Below, piece after piece: positions 48,801 through 57,590 of a stretch of 64,000 bases of DNA. This stretch comes from Bacillus sp. BP-3. GTDB lineage: Bacteria > Bacillota > Bacilli > Bacillales > Bacillaceae_G. A program made the translations under genes and the position numbers. The notes below the pieces were generated by a model, which was given only the letters and a program-made list of their open reading frames with translations, was not told the DNA's origin and ran no database searches. Each line of letters begins with the position of its first letter. The first letter of the stretch is position 1. The stretch spans positions 124,001 through 188,000 of the forward strand of contig NZ_JAQOTJ010000004.1 of NCBI RefSeq assembly GCF_028401955.1, written 5' to 3'.

Positions 48801-49641
48801 TAGAATCATCGAAATTAGCTTCTTTGTGGTCCACAGTAATAGAAACAACCGGAATATCATTTACAGCCTCTTCACAACGTTTCTTCGCTGTTTCTTTATC
48901 TTTAATTTTGTCATCTTCAATGTTTTCAGCTTGTCTGTATCGAATTAGTTCCGGCATTTTATATTTCAATGGCGATTCATAATAATACGTAAATTGTGGA
49001 CCACCACCTTCCTCTTCTGAAGGAGTATGTCCTAATAACCAAACAGAGAAAGAACAATTTCTATCATCTGTTGTTTTCTTAATGGCATTCACGTTATAAC
49101 CAAACTTATATAGCTTGTCTGTCGTTTTGCCAATGCGATCCGCAAAGATAACGGTCATATTATCGAAAATACATTCAATATCAAACCGTTCTAGTACTTT
49201 ACGGATCATTTTCATTCGAGATTCGCCACCGAAGTTATCGAACTGTAATTGTATTTTTTTCGAGCAATGATTGATGTATTTGAAGTTACTACCTTGAAAG
49301 GTATGTGATAACGCTTCTTCTATAGAGAAATATCCAGTTACCTTTTTTTCTTGTGTTTGTAAAGATAATTCAGCACCAATTTGAATTGCATCACAGTCCT
49401 TAAATCCAAGTTCATCTTGTTGGTTGACTAGAATAATGTAGTACTGTCCTTCAAAGATAAGTAGATTCCTATCCTCTACATACGGATAAACACGCTTATT
49501 CTTATCAGTATCTGGAACCTCAAAGCGAATAGAGGACGGTTCGTTCTTGCCCTCTATCACCTCAAAAAGTTTCATATCAACTAAATGAAATTGTTCACCC
49601 GTTGATAACTGTTCAATCTTAGGTCTTTCCACTCGCTTCAT
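45790..49641 (-). CDS. tail-associated structural protein (Tal-like) with Peptidase_S74 chaperone
   Basis: 1,283 residues. The N-terminal ~360 residues are the phage tail-hub (Tal/endopeptidase-tail, gp27-like) fold starting MKRVERPKIEQLSTGEQFHL. A long alanine/glutamine/lysine-rich coiled coil (~360-700) follows, then a carbohydrate-binding-like beta domain (~690-830) and another helical stretch. The C-terminus (from ~1,165) is a Peptidase_S74 intramolecular chaperone: SSQRKLKTGIKDL with the Ser/Lys self-cleavage region, GVIADDAPSQ and NMAALKEHV. No peptidoglycan hydrolase motif is seen. It likely forms the tail tip/fibre. Confidence 0.85.
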   Translation of the reverse strand: MKRVERPKIEQLSTGEQFHLVDMKLFEVIEGKNEPSSIRFEVPDTDKNKRVYPYVEDRNLLIFEGQYYIILVNQQDELGFKDCDAIQIGAELSLQTQEKKVTGYFSIEEALSHTFQGSNFKYINHCSKKIQLQFDNFGGESRMKMIRKVLERFDIECIFDNMTVIFADRIGKTTDKLYKFGYNVNAIKKTTDDRNCSFSVWLLGHTPSEEEGGGPQFTYYYESPLKYKMPELIRYRQAENIEDDKIKDKETAKKRCEEAVNDIPVVSITVDHKEANFDDSNEPKVGDKAILQHHKYNMDFDVRVVKRTRYPYEQTPNNYEFSNKRDELVDRTEEQKKWTADILSVVRELDQRLLEESNNYTDRINAMTDKKAEEAKQESEAAKKLAELVKENQKNFQTTIIESNTEPTTNLEPGKTLWLDTSKGKPGILKKWNGITWDIIVPDVDGAIKASEEKTNKEIQQILSDMQDLADKEWLDSQLKDKADKSGVYTKEESDKKLEGFVSKQIYETDKNGNIKKFDDISTKFTQTDTAISQMATKQSVTDFGNNVSQVSKTANEAKQTAEGNTRTISDIKATVDEQKTTVGNLSKKTTEIEEKAGQITEKLTSVEQKQGQFEQKTAELTRTTDSIKQSVESISKTQTTQGEQIKQAQSTLETQAEAIKAKVSITEVGNYVSSIGMDNLIKNSLLRKDASHWTLGTSVTRDTVTTYNGCYSILSNQSNLAADSWRGATSENVPASEGENFVMSGWFMTDDKSKFDKGAIICINFYDATGKRIFFPGSNIALENNVWKQSFLTAKAPAGTAAVNAMFFVSRNGKLWASKMMLQRGTKPSEFTENAMDVVGRDELLGQIAEKVATADYNKKTEQIDRDISATKEGISLAAKKTEVYTRVESDGKYATGAYVKEMEARISVTEKDILSTVRVGNVVSSINQTAEAIKIEAKRINLIGAVTAESIAGKFLEGITIRAKDPNDGNNFSEMSNGKVFTQGFVTPSESNTWAKKIVTGLEKGLFYSRGYKEDGGLANSVEIGSWGMKFNNGNDGGSYNGRMFVLNDAGQNKNITAQTYDSGMGWRPTITLSNPEKSESSLLSTHGIIFRNFSNGTNYKNEWIAESGGSHLTMYKSMLCCDDGWDGDFQVKNASGSGPKGIAAAAFRNSSQRKLKTGIKDLQFSALDVVMQAEIKEYYYKSDMEELYKRRAERKEDDELLTINDINIHYGVIADDAPSQLTDKNRTGVDVYGMGSINMAALKEHVIEDKEYRTKTEDRLTKIEEILNKIEKVINSENNS

Positions 49642-49642
49642 A

Positions 49643-51592
49643 CTACCAACCCACTTCTAAAACATTGATTTGATTATTGTGATTAGAACCAACTTGAGAG
49701 AAGGCCCCAACTTTAATGATTACATTATTAATAATGCTATCTTGTAAATTTTCTACTCGTACGGTTCTAGCCTGTACATTTGCAAGGATTGATCTAAATA
49801 CTTTTTTATTACCACTGGAAATAGCTAATTCTCCTATATGGACATCAGCACGTGAATCCCAGCCATTTTTATTGTTATATTTGACCATTCCACCAATTAA
49901 GGCCCAGTCTAAAGTGAAGTAATTCCATACACCATCTTCCCAGCATTCTTGAATGTCTGGATTGTTGATTTTAACACCAAAACCATAATCTGTTGCAATT
50001 CCTTTCGAAAATGATCTAATAACAGGATTTGAAATTCTGACATTCTGATATTGTGGTGCATTATCTCCTTCTTTTGATTTGAACCAAATGCCACGCGATG
50101 TTTCTTTACTTTTACCATTGCGAATATTTACGCCTTCAATTGTGAAATCCCCACAAGTATCATTAAATATTTGAAATACTAACCCATGACCAATATCATT
50201 ACCAATTACCTTTTCTGTTTTGAAATAAGACATATTATTGAACAATCCAAGTTCTTCTAATACATTTTCACCCTGAACGTTATAAGTGATATTCTTATGA
50301 ATCACTTTGTCAACGGGACCAATTTCTACTAAACCTTTTTTCACATTCTTTAATTTAAGAATCACAGTTACATTGTCGCATGGTGTCATATCATAAGGCT
50401 TTGTATTTTGGTTCATAAGCGTGTTTTTATCATTGAATACATAAATACCTACTGTTGCACCCGTCGATGTTGTGGCAGTACAATCCACGGCTTCTATGTC
50501 TATTTCTGAATCTTTTACAGCATTCAAAGAAAAGTATGCCTGTGATTCTCCGCCATTTATAATTTTTGTATCTACTTTTATATCTTGGCAATGAGATAAC
50601 ACAAATGCTTTTACATCTTTTGTCTTTTTAAAATCAAATACGCCACCTTTAAATACGATACTTCTTGTTTTATCATATCCGCCGATATTTACTGTATCTT
50701 TGTTTGTAAAGAACGTTGTACTTCCTGCCTTTAAATTAAAAACAGCATTCGGATCTGCGCGAATGCTAATGTTACTTGGAATTTCTAAATCTCCAATTGT
50801 GTATGTTCCTGCTGGCACATCTAACGTTTTTCCGGCTGATTCATTTAAAGCTTTTTGGAAGGCTGCATTATCGTTTCCGTAATAATTGACACTGTTATAC
50901 GGAATCATCGCTCTGATTGCTACATCTAACGAAGAGTGAGTACTTTTCACATTCAATACTTCTTGTTTAATATCATCATAAGCACCTTCAAAAGCTAATG
51001 ACTTCCACTCTGTTCCTAAACGTAAGAATAAACGTTTCGTTGTCTTATCTACTGCAAGAGCTGAAACGTCCGTTTTACTATTAGAAACAAAAAAACCAAC
51101 TCCGTCAGTACTTCCCGTTGGCATCCCTTTCGCTCCTGCTGCATATCTAAAAAATCCTGATTTACCTATTAATTCATTGGTATCTGTCACCGATAAAGCA
51201 AGACCTGTATTGTCAGTTACCTTAACTTGTTGAAAGATATCTGTATTATCAAGTTTGGTTTTTATCTTCTGATTAAAATCATATAAAGTCTTTTCGCCTA
51301 ATCTGGCTGCCACTACCTCATCAAAATTTGATGGATTTGCGGCTAAAAAATCAGAGATCAGTTTTTTAACTACGTTTAAAGTATTTGTATCACCATTCGT
51401 TATTGAAGCTTGTAAATTGGTAACATCCATAGCTTCTTTTTCTGTCAAATTTAAAAGAGCTTGTTGAACTGTAGTAATAAATTTGTTGTTGTTCACAAGC
51501 TCTACATATACGTTATCTATTTCTAAATTTAATTCTTTCCGTTCATCGGCAGATATAAGAGTATTTATATAATATTTTCTTGATAGACTCAT
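49643..51592 (-). CDS. pectin-lyase-fold tail spike / receptor-binding protein
   Basis: 649 residues. An N-terminal helical adapter (~1-110) is followed by a short beta domain (~120-210) and a parallel beta-helix of pectate-lyase type (~230-620: AFQKALNESAGKTLDVPAGT, SNISIRADPNAVFNLKAGS). Such spikes bind or degrade surface polysaccharide. It sits between the distal tail gene and Tal, with 1-base spacing to Tal, an uncommon position for a spike. Confidence 0.82.
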   Translation of the reverse strand: MSLSRKYYINTLISADERKELNLEIDNVYVELVNNNKFITTVQQALLNLTEKEAMDVTNLQASITNGDTNTLNVVKKLISDFLAANPSNFDEVVAARLGEKTLYDFNQKIKTKLDNTDIFQQVKVTDNTGLALSVTDTNELIGKSGFFRYAAGAKGMPTGSTDGVGFFVSNSKTDVSALAVDKTTKRLFLRLGTEWKSLAFEGAYDDIKQEVLNVKSTHSSLDVAIRAMIPYNSVNYYGNDNAAFQKALNESAGKTLDVPAGTYTIGDLEIPSNISIRADPNAVFNLKAGSTTFFTNKDTVNIGGYDKTRSIVFKGGVFDFKKTKDVKAFVLSHCQDIKVDTKIINGGESQAYFSLNAVKDSEIDIEAVDCTATTSTGATVGIYVFNDKNTLMNQNTKPYDMTPCDNVTVILKLKNVKKGLVEIGPVDKVIHKNITYNVQGENVLEELGLFNNMSYFKTEKVIGNDIGHGLVFQIFNDTCGDFTIEGVNIRNGKSKETSRGIWFKSKEGDNAPQYQNVRISNPVIRSFSKGIATDYGFGVKINNPDIQECWEDGVWNYFTLDWALIGGMVKYNNKNGWDSRADVHIGELAISSGNKKVFRSILANVQARTVRVENLQDSIINNVIIKVGAFSQVGSNHNNQINVLEVGW

Positions 51593-51607
51593 GGCATTCG
51601 CTCCTTT

Positions 51608-52435
51608 CTATAAATAATAGAATCTCGTATTTACTTCACACCAATGGAATGTAGACGATTCAATTTTTATTTGGTTTATGCCAGAAACAAGATGTATTTC
51701 ACCTGCATCAGCATGGCGTACCAAATTACGACCATATTCATCTTCTATATGAAGACCTTTTATAACAATGATTCCTTGTGATACAGCACTAGGATTATAA
51801 ATTGTTAATGAGTCATTAGTAGTGAAATTAGTAATCTTTAAATAGCGTGGATCACATTTAATACGCCATGTTATATCATGTTGGGCTGGGTTAATTTCCA
51901 TGGAACCGATGTTTTTAAAATAAAATATTTTCTCCTTGAATGTGTAATCGTACTTATCATCCCATTCTAATCCCATGCCCCAAGCGAATTTATTCATATC
52001 CCATTCCTTCGCATCTAATGACCTAAAGATACTTTCACCAAAACCATCAGATATAGAAAACTCAACAATAATTTCAAATAATAAAGAACCAGGTGGACGG
52101 TTAATTTTCATATTTTCATACTCAACACGTCTTCGTATTCCTGGTTCTCTTGAATATATAATATAAAAATCTTCTAACCTACCAAATAAAGCATATAGTT
52201 CATTTCTTTTTTCATATACTCCCTCAATATCTCCTGTATCCACAAGAACCCTTAATTGACACCCTCGCTCTGTATAGCTTTTATTGTAATGACGAACACC
52301 AAACTGTCCTTTTATTTTCATCTTGTCTGATTCTTTTTGAGGTGGATCTACTGTTAATTCTAAAGTTTCTACATTGTAATCTTTTTTAAGGGAGCAAGTT
52401 TGTCCATTCTTAAATAAAATTATTGTATCTGGCAT
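51608..52435 (-). CDS. distal tail protein (Dit, Sipho_tail family)
   Basis: 275 residues, the adapter ring between tail tube and tip. Features: N-terminal beta domain with the segment MKIKGQFGVRHYNKSYTERG, and a C-terminal galectin-like domain containing RWRIKCDP-like and SGINQIKIESSTF. It directly follows the tape measure gene (3 bases), the normal siphophage position. Confidence 0.83.
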   Translation of the reverse strand: MPDTIILFKNGQTCSLKKDYNVETLELTVDPPQKESDKMKIKGQFGVRHYNKSYTERGCQLRVLVDTGDIEGVYEKRNELYALFGRLEDFYIIYSREPGIRRRVEYENMKINRPPGSLLFEIIVEFSISDGFGESIFRSLDAKEWDMNKFAWGMGLEWDDKYDYTFKEKIFYFKNIGSMEINPAQHDITWRIKCDPRYLKITNFTTNDSLTIYNPSAVSQGIIVIKGLHIEDEYGRNLVRHADAGEIHLVSGINQIKIESSTFHWCEVNTRFYYL

Positions 52436-52438
52436 TTA

Positions 52439-54583
52439 CTATTGCCCCCTTTTTAGAAAGTTTATATTATCCTCACGAATAGTTTCTTTTCGTACAACTC
52501 GCTGCACTGTACGACCATCCACAATAATAGGCTGATCTACAGTAAGTTGTATAACCGTGTCTTTTGGAGTTGAATCTATACCAGGCATTCCTGCATATGA
52601 AACATTCGTTACAGGCATTGCATTTTCACTTAGTGATTGTATGTTACTAGCCATAGTACGGTTCATATTCGCAACTAATTCTTTAATTGTACCTGTGATA
52701 CCAAGCGATTTCTCTCTTGATGATAATGGCGTAACAGATACCTTGTTTCCCTTCTTAGTGAATAACTCTGGGCCAGCTTCACCCGCTATGAATTGACCAT
52801 CTCCAAGAACATGACCACCTGTAGCCAACATCGGAACATGTGGAATAGTTGGTGCATCTACACCAGGTATTTTATTTAATAAATTGGCTGGTGTATTAAA
52901 GCCATCAATAAATACATTAATCATGTTAATAATTCCATTTATTGCAGACTTAATTCCACTTTTAACACCATCCCATACGCCAAGTACGACTGACTTCATT
53001 CCCTCGAATGCACTTTCGACCGCACCAGTAACCCAACGAACGGGACCCATAATTGCTTCTTTTAGGCCTTCCCAAGTGGATGATGCTGTTGATTTAATGC
53101 CACCCCAAACGTTTGATAATACGGAGCTAATTCCATTCCAAATACTACTGCTTGTACTACTAATCCAATTCCACACATTTACAACAACATCTTTAATTCC
53201 ATTGAAAATGCTTGTTGCAGTTGAAACAATCCCATTCCATAATCCAGTTAAGAAACTAATGATTTCATTCCACACTGCACTTGTTGTTGAACTAATTGTG
53301 TTCCATGCTGATAGGATGAAATTCTTTATAGATTCAAATATTGGTGTAACAAAACTAACAAGTCCATTCCAAACCGATGATAAGAAATCTGTTATTGCTT
53401 GCCATACTGCACTTGTAGTAGAACTGATTGTATTCCAAGTATCAACAATAAACTGTTTTACACTTTCAAAAATAGGAGTAGCAAAATATAAAATAGCCGT
53501 CCAAATCGCTTGTAAATACTGTGCGATGAAATTCCAAACAGTTTGTATAACAGTTGAAATTCCGTTCCAAATCATTGAAAAGAAATCAGCTATACCTTGA
53601 AGAATTGGTGTTAAGAACTCAACAATACCATTCCATATGCTCATAAAGAATTCTGATATGGTTGTCCATGCTTGAATAAAGAAGTCGCGAATTCCATTTA
53701 CAGCAGATGTAAATATTTCTACAATGCCATTCCAAAGTTCAGTAAAGAAATCCTTGATTCCATTCCAAACATTCATCGTGACTTCTACGACTTTACCCCA
53801 AATATCCGAAGCTGTATCCACAATCCCCTTCCACAAGTTAGAAAGAAATTCAATAATTGAATTCCATATATCAATTGTCTTTTGTTTAATAGAATCCCAG
53901 TTTTTAACGATTGTAACAACCAGTGCTACAACTGCTGCAATAATAATTGGAACAATTGCAACTATCCCCCACATTACGCCAGTGGCAACACCAAATGCAC
54001 CAGCAAGCACACCGACTATACTAGACAACGTTATAAATATTGGTGCTAATGCTAATATGGCCCCAGATATAATACCAATTACTGTAGCAATAGCAGCTAA
54101 TGTTGCTGCTAATTTAGGATTTTCAGATATCCATTCTGCAAATTTACTAATTACATTTGCAATAACACCTAATACAGGTTCAAGAGCCATTTTTAAATCT
54201 CCAAACGCCTTTCCCATCTTCACAGCTGGTGAAGCATCTAATTTAGAAGTAGAACCGTGTAGATCTTCTACTCCCTTTTTTAAATCAACTTGTTTACCTT
54301 CTGCCTTTAGAATGGTATCAATGATTTTCTTCCCTTGGTCTTCCCACATTGTACCGAACATCTTCGTTCCAAGTTGATTCCTTACGGTTGCATCTTCAAC
54401 ACCAGCAAGTGCTTTGGTTGCTTCAAGCATCGCTTTTTGTCCATTTTCACCACCGCCAGCAATGGCCTGACCCCATTTTTCGAACTGATCTGCTGAGATA
54501 TTTGTTTTATCTAAAACTGCTTGCATAGCTTTGTCGACACCTTGACCAAACTCAGCCATTTTGATACGACCTTCTTTAACACC
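52439..54583 (-). CDS. tape measure protein, exon 2
   Basis: 714 residues downstream of the intron, starting at GVKEGRIKMAEFGQGVDKAM. Includes several hydrophobic helices (~150-245 of the exon) and a long run of tandem ~11-40-residue tryptophan repeats (IWNGI, VWNGI, TWNTISSTTSAVWQ), then a C-terminal segment GGHVLGDGQFIAGEAGPELF. Together with exon 1 it makes a 1,123-residue protein that sets tail length. Read alone, translation would appear to start at an ATG within the intron (54,610), giving a false separate protein. Confidence 0.88.
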   Translation of the reverse strand, partial: GVKEGRIKMAEFGQGVDKAMQAVLDKTNISADQFEKWGQAIAGGGENGQKAMLEATKALAGVEDATVRNQLGTKMFGTMWEDQGKKIIDTILKAEGKQVDLKKGVEDLHGSTSKLDASPAVKMGKAFGDLKMALEPVLGVIANVISKFAEWISENPKLAATLAAIATVIGIISGAILALAPIFITLSSIVGVLAGAFGVATGVMWGIVAIVPIIIAAVVALVVTIVKNWDSIKQKTIDIWNSIIEFLSNLWKGIVDTASDIWGKVVEVTMNVWNGIKDFFTELWNGIVEIFTSAVNGIRDFFIQAWTTISEFFMSIWNGIVEFLTPILQGIADFFSMIWNGISTVIQTVWNFIAQYLQAIWTAILYFATPIFESVKQFIVDTWNTISSTTSAVWQAITDFLSSVWNGLVSFVTPIFESIKNFILSAWNTISSTTSAVWNEIISFLTGLWNGIVSTATSIFNGIKDVVVNVWNWISSTSSSIWNGISSVLSNVWGGIKSTASSTWEGLKEAIMGPVRWVTGAVESAFEGMKSVVLGVWDGVKSGIKSAINGIINMINVFIDGFNTPANLLNKIPGVDAPTIPHVPMLATGGHVLGDGQFIAGEAGPELFTKKGNKVSVTPLSSREKSLGITGTIKELVANMNRTMASNIQSLSENAMPVTNVSYAGMPGIDSTPKDTVIQLTVDQPIIVDGRTVQRVVRKETIREDNINFLKRGQ

Positions 54584-54842
54584 CGATATGTTCAACAGGA
54601 TTCGCAACATCCTACCAGTTCTCTTATGAACTTCTGTATATCACTATACAGACCAGACTATATCATCATCTTTATATAAGATGCTCCCCATTTCGGATGT
54701 CATTGGCTTACACCCTACGTTTTTCAACTAGTCGTTGCACGTTCCTTTATTAAAGGCTTCGCTCAGTATTGTCTCTTTTTGAGAGTTCCACTGAATTAAA
54801 GGAGTTTTCTATAAATGTCGCCACTCATAGGGACAATTTTTT
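54584..54842 (-). other. group I intron in the tape measure gene
   Basis: A 259-nt interruption. Removing 54,842-54,584 joins NLLD to GVKEGRIKMAEF, the usual continuous tape measure sequence, in frame. Exon 1 ends in U, the intron ends in G. P1 is clear: exon GGAU pairs with intron GUCC (U-G at the splice site), loop AAAAAAUU. P7 is visible as ACGACTA with TATAGTC, and AATTCAGTGGAACTC and GAGCGAAGCC are group I core-like segments. No endonuclease ORF. Distinct in sequence and size from the recA intron. Confidence 0.85.
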
Positions 54843-56069
54843 ATCCAATAGGTTATCAATATTCCAAGTTTTAGTATCAATGCCAGCTTCCATAATAGCT
54901 TGGACCTCTTCAGCTGAAAAACCCGCTTGAATCATTTGGTCTCCGTATTCAGAAATGATATCTAATTGTTCGGGAGGGAATCCAACTTTTAAAAGGTGAT
55001 TAACTAGACCTAGTGCTTCTTCGTTAGTTATGCCTAATGTTGTACCAATCTCATTTGTTTCCTGTATCAGCTCGTTAAAATCAATACCAGCATAATTTGA
55101 AGCGATAGTCGCTGCGCCTTTAATAATAGCTGCATTCGTTTCGTCAGAAGCATCTTTATTCAACGCCCATTGTCTACGAACGCCCTCCAGTGCCTCTTCC
55201 CCATCAAGTCCATACGCTTCAATACCTCTTACGGCTTGTTCAATCGACTTCTTAGATGATTCAGGTACATCAAAAGATATATCGATTTTCGTTTTTAATT
55301 TTGATGAATCTAATGCTGTTTCAATAGCTTTATCAATTCCACCGCCAGCGACTGCTGCACCTAACATATTTTCTAAATCGATATCAAGTTCTTTAAACTT
55401 TTTACCTGTTTGTTCTGCTTCTTGTGATAACTTGGATAATTCTTTTCTTACATTCTCTACAGAATTACCATCATCAATAGTTGCAAGAATCTGCTTCATT
55501 TTTTCTAAGTCAGTTCTCGTTCCTAATGCCTCCACACCGATTTTATTAATGGCATCGTCAAGTTGTTTAGATGATGCTGTTCCACTTTTAATTGCATTGA
55601 CAAGCCTACCGCCTAAAACACTAGCAAAGTTGTCTACACTTGTTCCTGTGGCTTGAAATAATGTTTCTAGTTGTTTTGTGGAAGTAGCTATACGCCCTTC
55701 TTCAGCTTCCATCTCTTTCATAGAGTTTTGTAAGCTTTTTAGGTGATTTTCAGTTGCGATTACTTCACGGTTAAACGCCCTATATTGTTCTGGCGATATC
55801 TTGCCTTCCGCGAACTTCTGATTGATCTGTGTTTGTGCTTCTTTCAGCTTATTTAGCTTTTCAGTTGTTACCGTTACTTGTTCAGCTAGTAATTGTTGTT
55901 TCTGAGCTAGTAATTCAGTGTTTCCAGGATTAAATTTTAATCCTCGTTCAACTTGTTTAAGTTCTTGAGATAAAGCCACAGATTGCTTTGTAACATCTTT
56001 AAGAGCATTACCTAATTTAGTTGTATCTGCACCAAGTTGTATCGTAATCCCTTTTATTGATTTATCCAC
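54843..56069 (-). CDS. tape measure protein, exon 1
   Basis: Encodes the N-terminal 409 residues: coiled-coil start (IKGITIQLGADTTKLGNALK) and TMP core motifs. Without splicing it would read five more codons (KKLSL) into the intron and stop at 54,825. The gene follows the tail chaperone genes, the standard siphophage order. The 60-base gap to the frameshifted chaperone carries no other gene. Confidence 0.88.
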
Positions 56070-56129
56070 ACATTCACCACCTTTTTATAAAAAATAAAAA
56101 TGACCACCATTTTGTATAGGTAGTCATCT

Positions 56130-56342
56130 TTAGAATGAATCGTAATCTTTTTGATTCGCTCTTCTCACTTTTTCTTTTTGCGGATTCTTCAATTCAATAT
56201 ATTCACTAATGTAATCCAGGCACATACCAATTGTCATTTCGTCTAAATCTGAACTTGTAAGCTTACATTTATAACACAATGCAAGGAATGTCTCAGTGGT
56301 AAATCCCTCACCATCATCAGTCCCTTGCTCATTGCTTACATC
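56130..56342 (-). CDS. tail assembly chaperone, frameshifted C-terminal extension (gpT-like)
   Basis: In the -1 frame relative to the upstream chaperone, an open frame continues with KDVSNEQGTDDGEGF, then DLDEMTIGMCLDYISEYIEL and KDYDSF, stopping at 56,130. It has no start codon of its own. In siphophages the T extension is made only by frameshifting on G and binds the tape measure protein. The fusion would be 183 residues. Confidence 0.82.
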   Translation of the reverse strand, partial: DVSNEQGTDDGEGFTTETFLALCYKCKLTSSDLDEMTIGMCLDYISEYIELKNPQKEKVRRANQKDYDSF

Positions 56343-56680
56343 TTTTTTTTAGATTGCATAGAAGCCATTAACATATCTTGAATTTCTGGAATGATTTCAT
56401 AAATTGGGAACTCATCAAATGTATCTAACCAAGTTATTGGATCTGGAATTGTCGGATCTGCTGTTTTCGCCAAAACATAAGTAAAGTTATAAAAAACATC
56501 CATATCCAATAAACTGAAATCCATATTATCTAAATCATTCATATCTACATTCATTAGCGGATATAGTTTCATTAGTTCTGAAAAGTAGTCCTTTCCAAAT
56601 TGCGCTTTATATCGCTTAGGAGTTCCACCTGTGCTTTTCAATCGAACTTGCTTACCGTCTACTACAATCGTTTTTTCCAT
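56336..56680 (-). CDS. tail assembly chaperone (gpG-like)
   Basis: 114 residues (MEKTIVVDGKQVRLKSTGG), ending in MASMQSKKKM. It lies between the major tail protein and tape measure genes, like gpG. Near the 3' end the codons A AAA AAG form a canonical -1 slippery heptamer (minus strand 56,348-56,342), from which ribosomes can enter the gpT frame. A stop TAA follows two codons later in frame zero. Confidence 0.85.
   Translation of the reverse strand: MEKTIVVDGKQVRLKSTGGTPKRYKAQFGKDYFSELMKLYPLMNVDMNDLDNMDFSLLDMDVFYNFTYVLAKTADPTIPDPITWLDTFDEFPIYEIIPEIQDMLMASMQSKKKM
56342..56348 (-). promoter_or_regulatory. programmed -1 frameshift site
   Basis: A AAA AAG in the chaperone frame, embedded in a run of eight As followed by G. 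It is the same heptamer as the well-known dnaX site. A -1 slip fuses G to the T extension. Confidence 0.82.
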
Positions 56681-56684
56681 CTAA

Positions 56685-57272
56685 TTACGCTCCTTTTTGT
56701 AATGCAGGTACTTTTGTATACACTTTTTTGTACCAATTATCATAAATTTCTTGTTTTGATTTAGTTGTAGTTTTCGTTTTAACCATACGTTTTCCATTAA
56801 TATCAATAGGGCTTGATACAAATTTAAGTTCATTTGTATTCGGCTCCGCTGAATTTGTTTTCGTTTTAGATGCAAGTGTTGGACGACTTGCTGAACAGTT
56901 AAACATAACGTGGCGCGTTGCTCGTACATCGCCATCAAATTCAAATAATAATGCAAATGGTTTTCCTTTTGCATCAGCTAATTCGTTTAATACACCATCT
57001 TCTTCGTCTAATTCCTCCCCTAATGTATCGATTGCAAATTGTTCCGGAATAGTCGCAATGGATAGCGTTCCATCATAACCTTGGTTATTACTTGCAGCAT
57101 AATAAAGCATGTCATCCGCGTAGAATTCAATTAAATCCCCTCGTGGATCAAACGTTAATTCAACCGCACCTGGTAATCGAATCGGTGTACTGAATGTAAC
57201 TACACCATCTTTAATTTCATAGAGTGCATAGTGGACATTTTTCAGACCAAAAGCTACTTTGTTTTCATTCAT
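56685..57272 (-). CDS. major tail protein (phi13-type)
   Basis: 195 residues, starts MNENKVAFGLKNVHYALYEI, typical of the siphophage tail tube protein family (phi13/TP901-1-like). Contains the beta-rich tube core, with a C-terminal tail rich in basic residues. It lies between the tail completion genes and the chaperone. Confidence 0.88.
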   Translation of the reverse strand: MNENKVAFGLKNVHYALYEIKDGVVTFSTPIRLPGAVELTFDPRGDLIEFYADDMLYYAASNNQGYDGTLSIATIPEQFAIDTLGEELDEEDGVLNELADAKGKPFALLFEFDGDVRATRHVMFNCSASRPTLASKTKTNSAEPNTNELKFVSSPIDINGKRMVKTKTTTKSKQEIYDNWYKKVYTKVPALQKGA

Positions 57273-57590
57273 TTATATCAACCTCACTTCATAAAATTTT
57301 TGAAATAATTTCTCTGATTCAATAAATGTCTCAAATGGGGAATCATAAGGAATCTCATGTTCATCTAAGACACTTTCAAGCTTTGTTTCTGCGGCCAAAT
57401 CTTTTTTTATTGTGTAAAGCTCAATATTGATATCATTTATTTTGTGATAAACCTTATTGTCAGCCATTAAATTGGCTGAACCATCCACAAGAATACAAAT
57501 ATACGGGGGCATTTGTGCTGTTGTGAAATGCGAATAAGCCACAGGATAACCTGTAGCTTTCAAAATGTTTAATAGTTCTGCTAATGTCAT
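57273..57590 (-). CDS. tail terminator / head-tail completion protein, tentative
   Basis: 105 residues (MTLAELLNILKATGYPVAYS). Position, size and one-base spacing to the tail tube gene suggest the tail terminator (gpU-like). No strong sequence motif was recognised. Confidence 0.65.
   Translation of the reverse strand: MTLAELLNILKATGYPVAYSHFTTAQMPPYICILVDGSANLMADNKVYHKINDINIELYTIKKDLAAETKLESVLDEHEIPYDSPFETFIESEKLFQKFYEVRLI

Noticed and set aside
49643-51592. Pectin-lyase protein as a metabolic polysaccharide lyase
   Set aside because: Location in the tail module and an N-terminal adapter-like helical region fit a tail spike.
53724-54377. Plus-strand open frames opposite the tape measure gene
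   Set aside because: They are antisense shadows of the repetitive tape measure sequence and lack ribosome sites.
52439-56069. Tape measure gene broken by a frameshift or deletion
   Set aside because: The two parts join exactly in frame after removing a segment with a group I P1 and P7; a frameshift would not need 259 extra bases.
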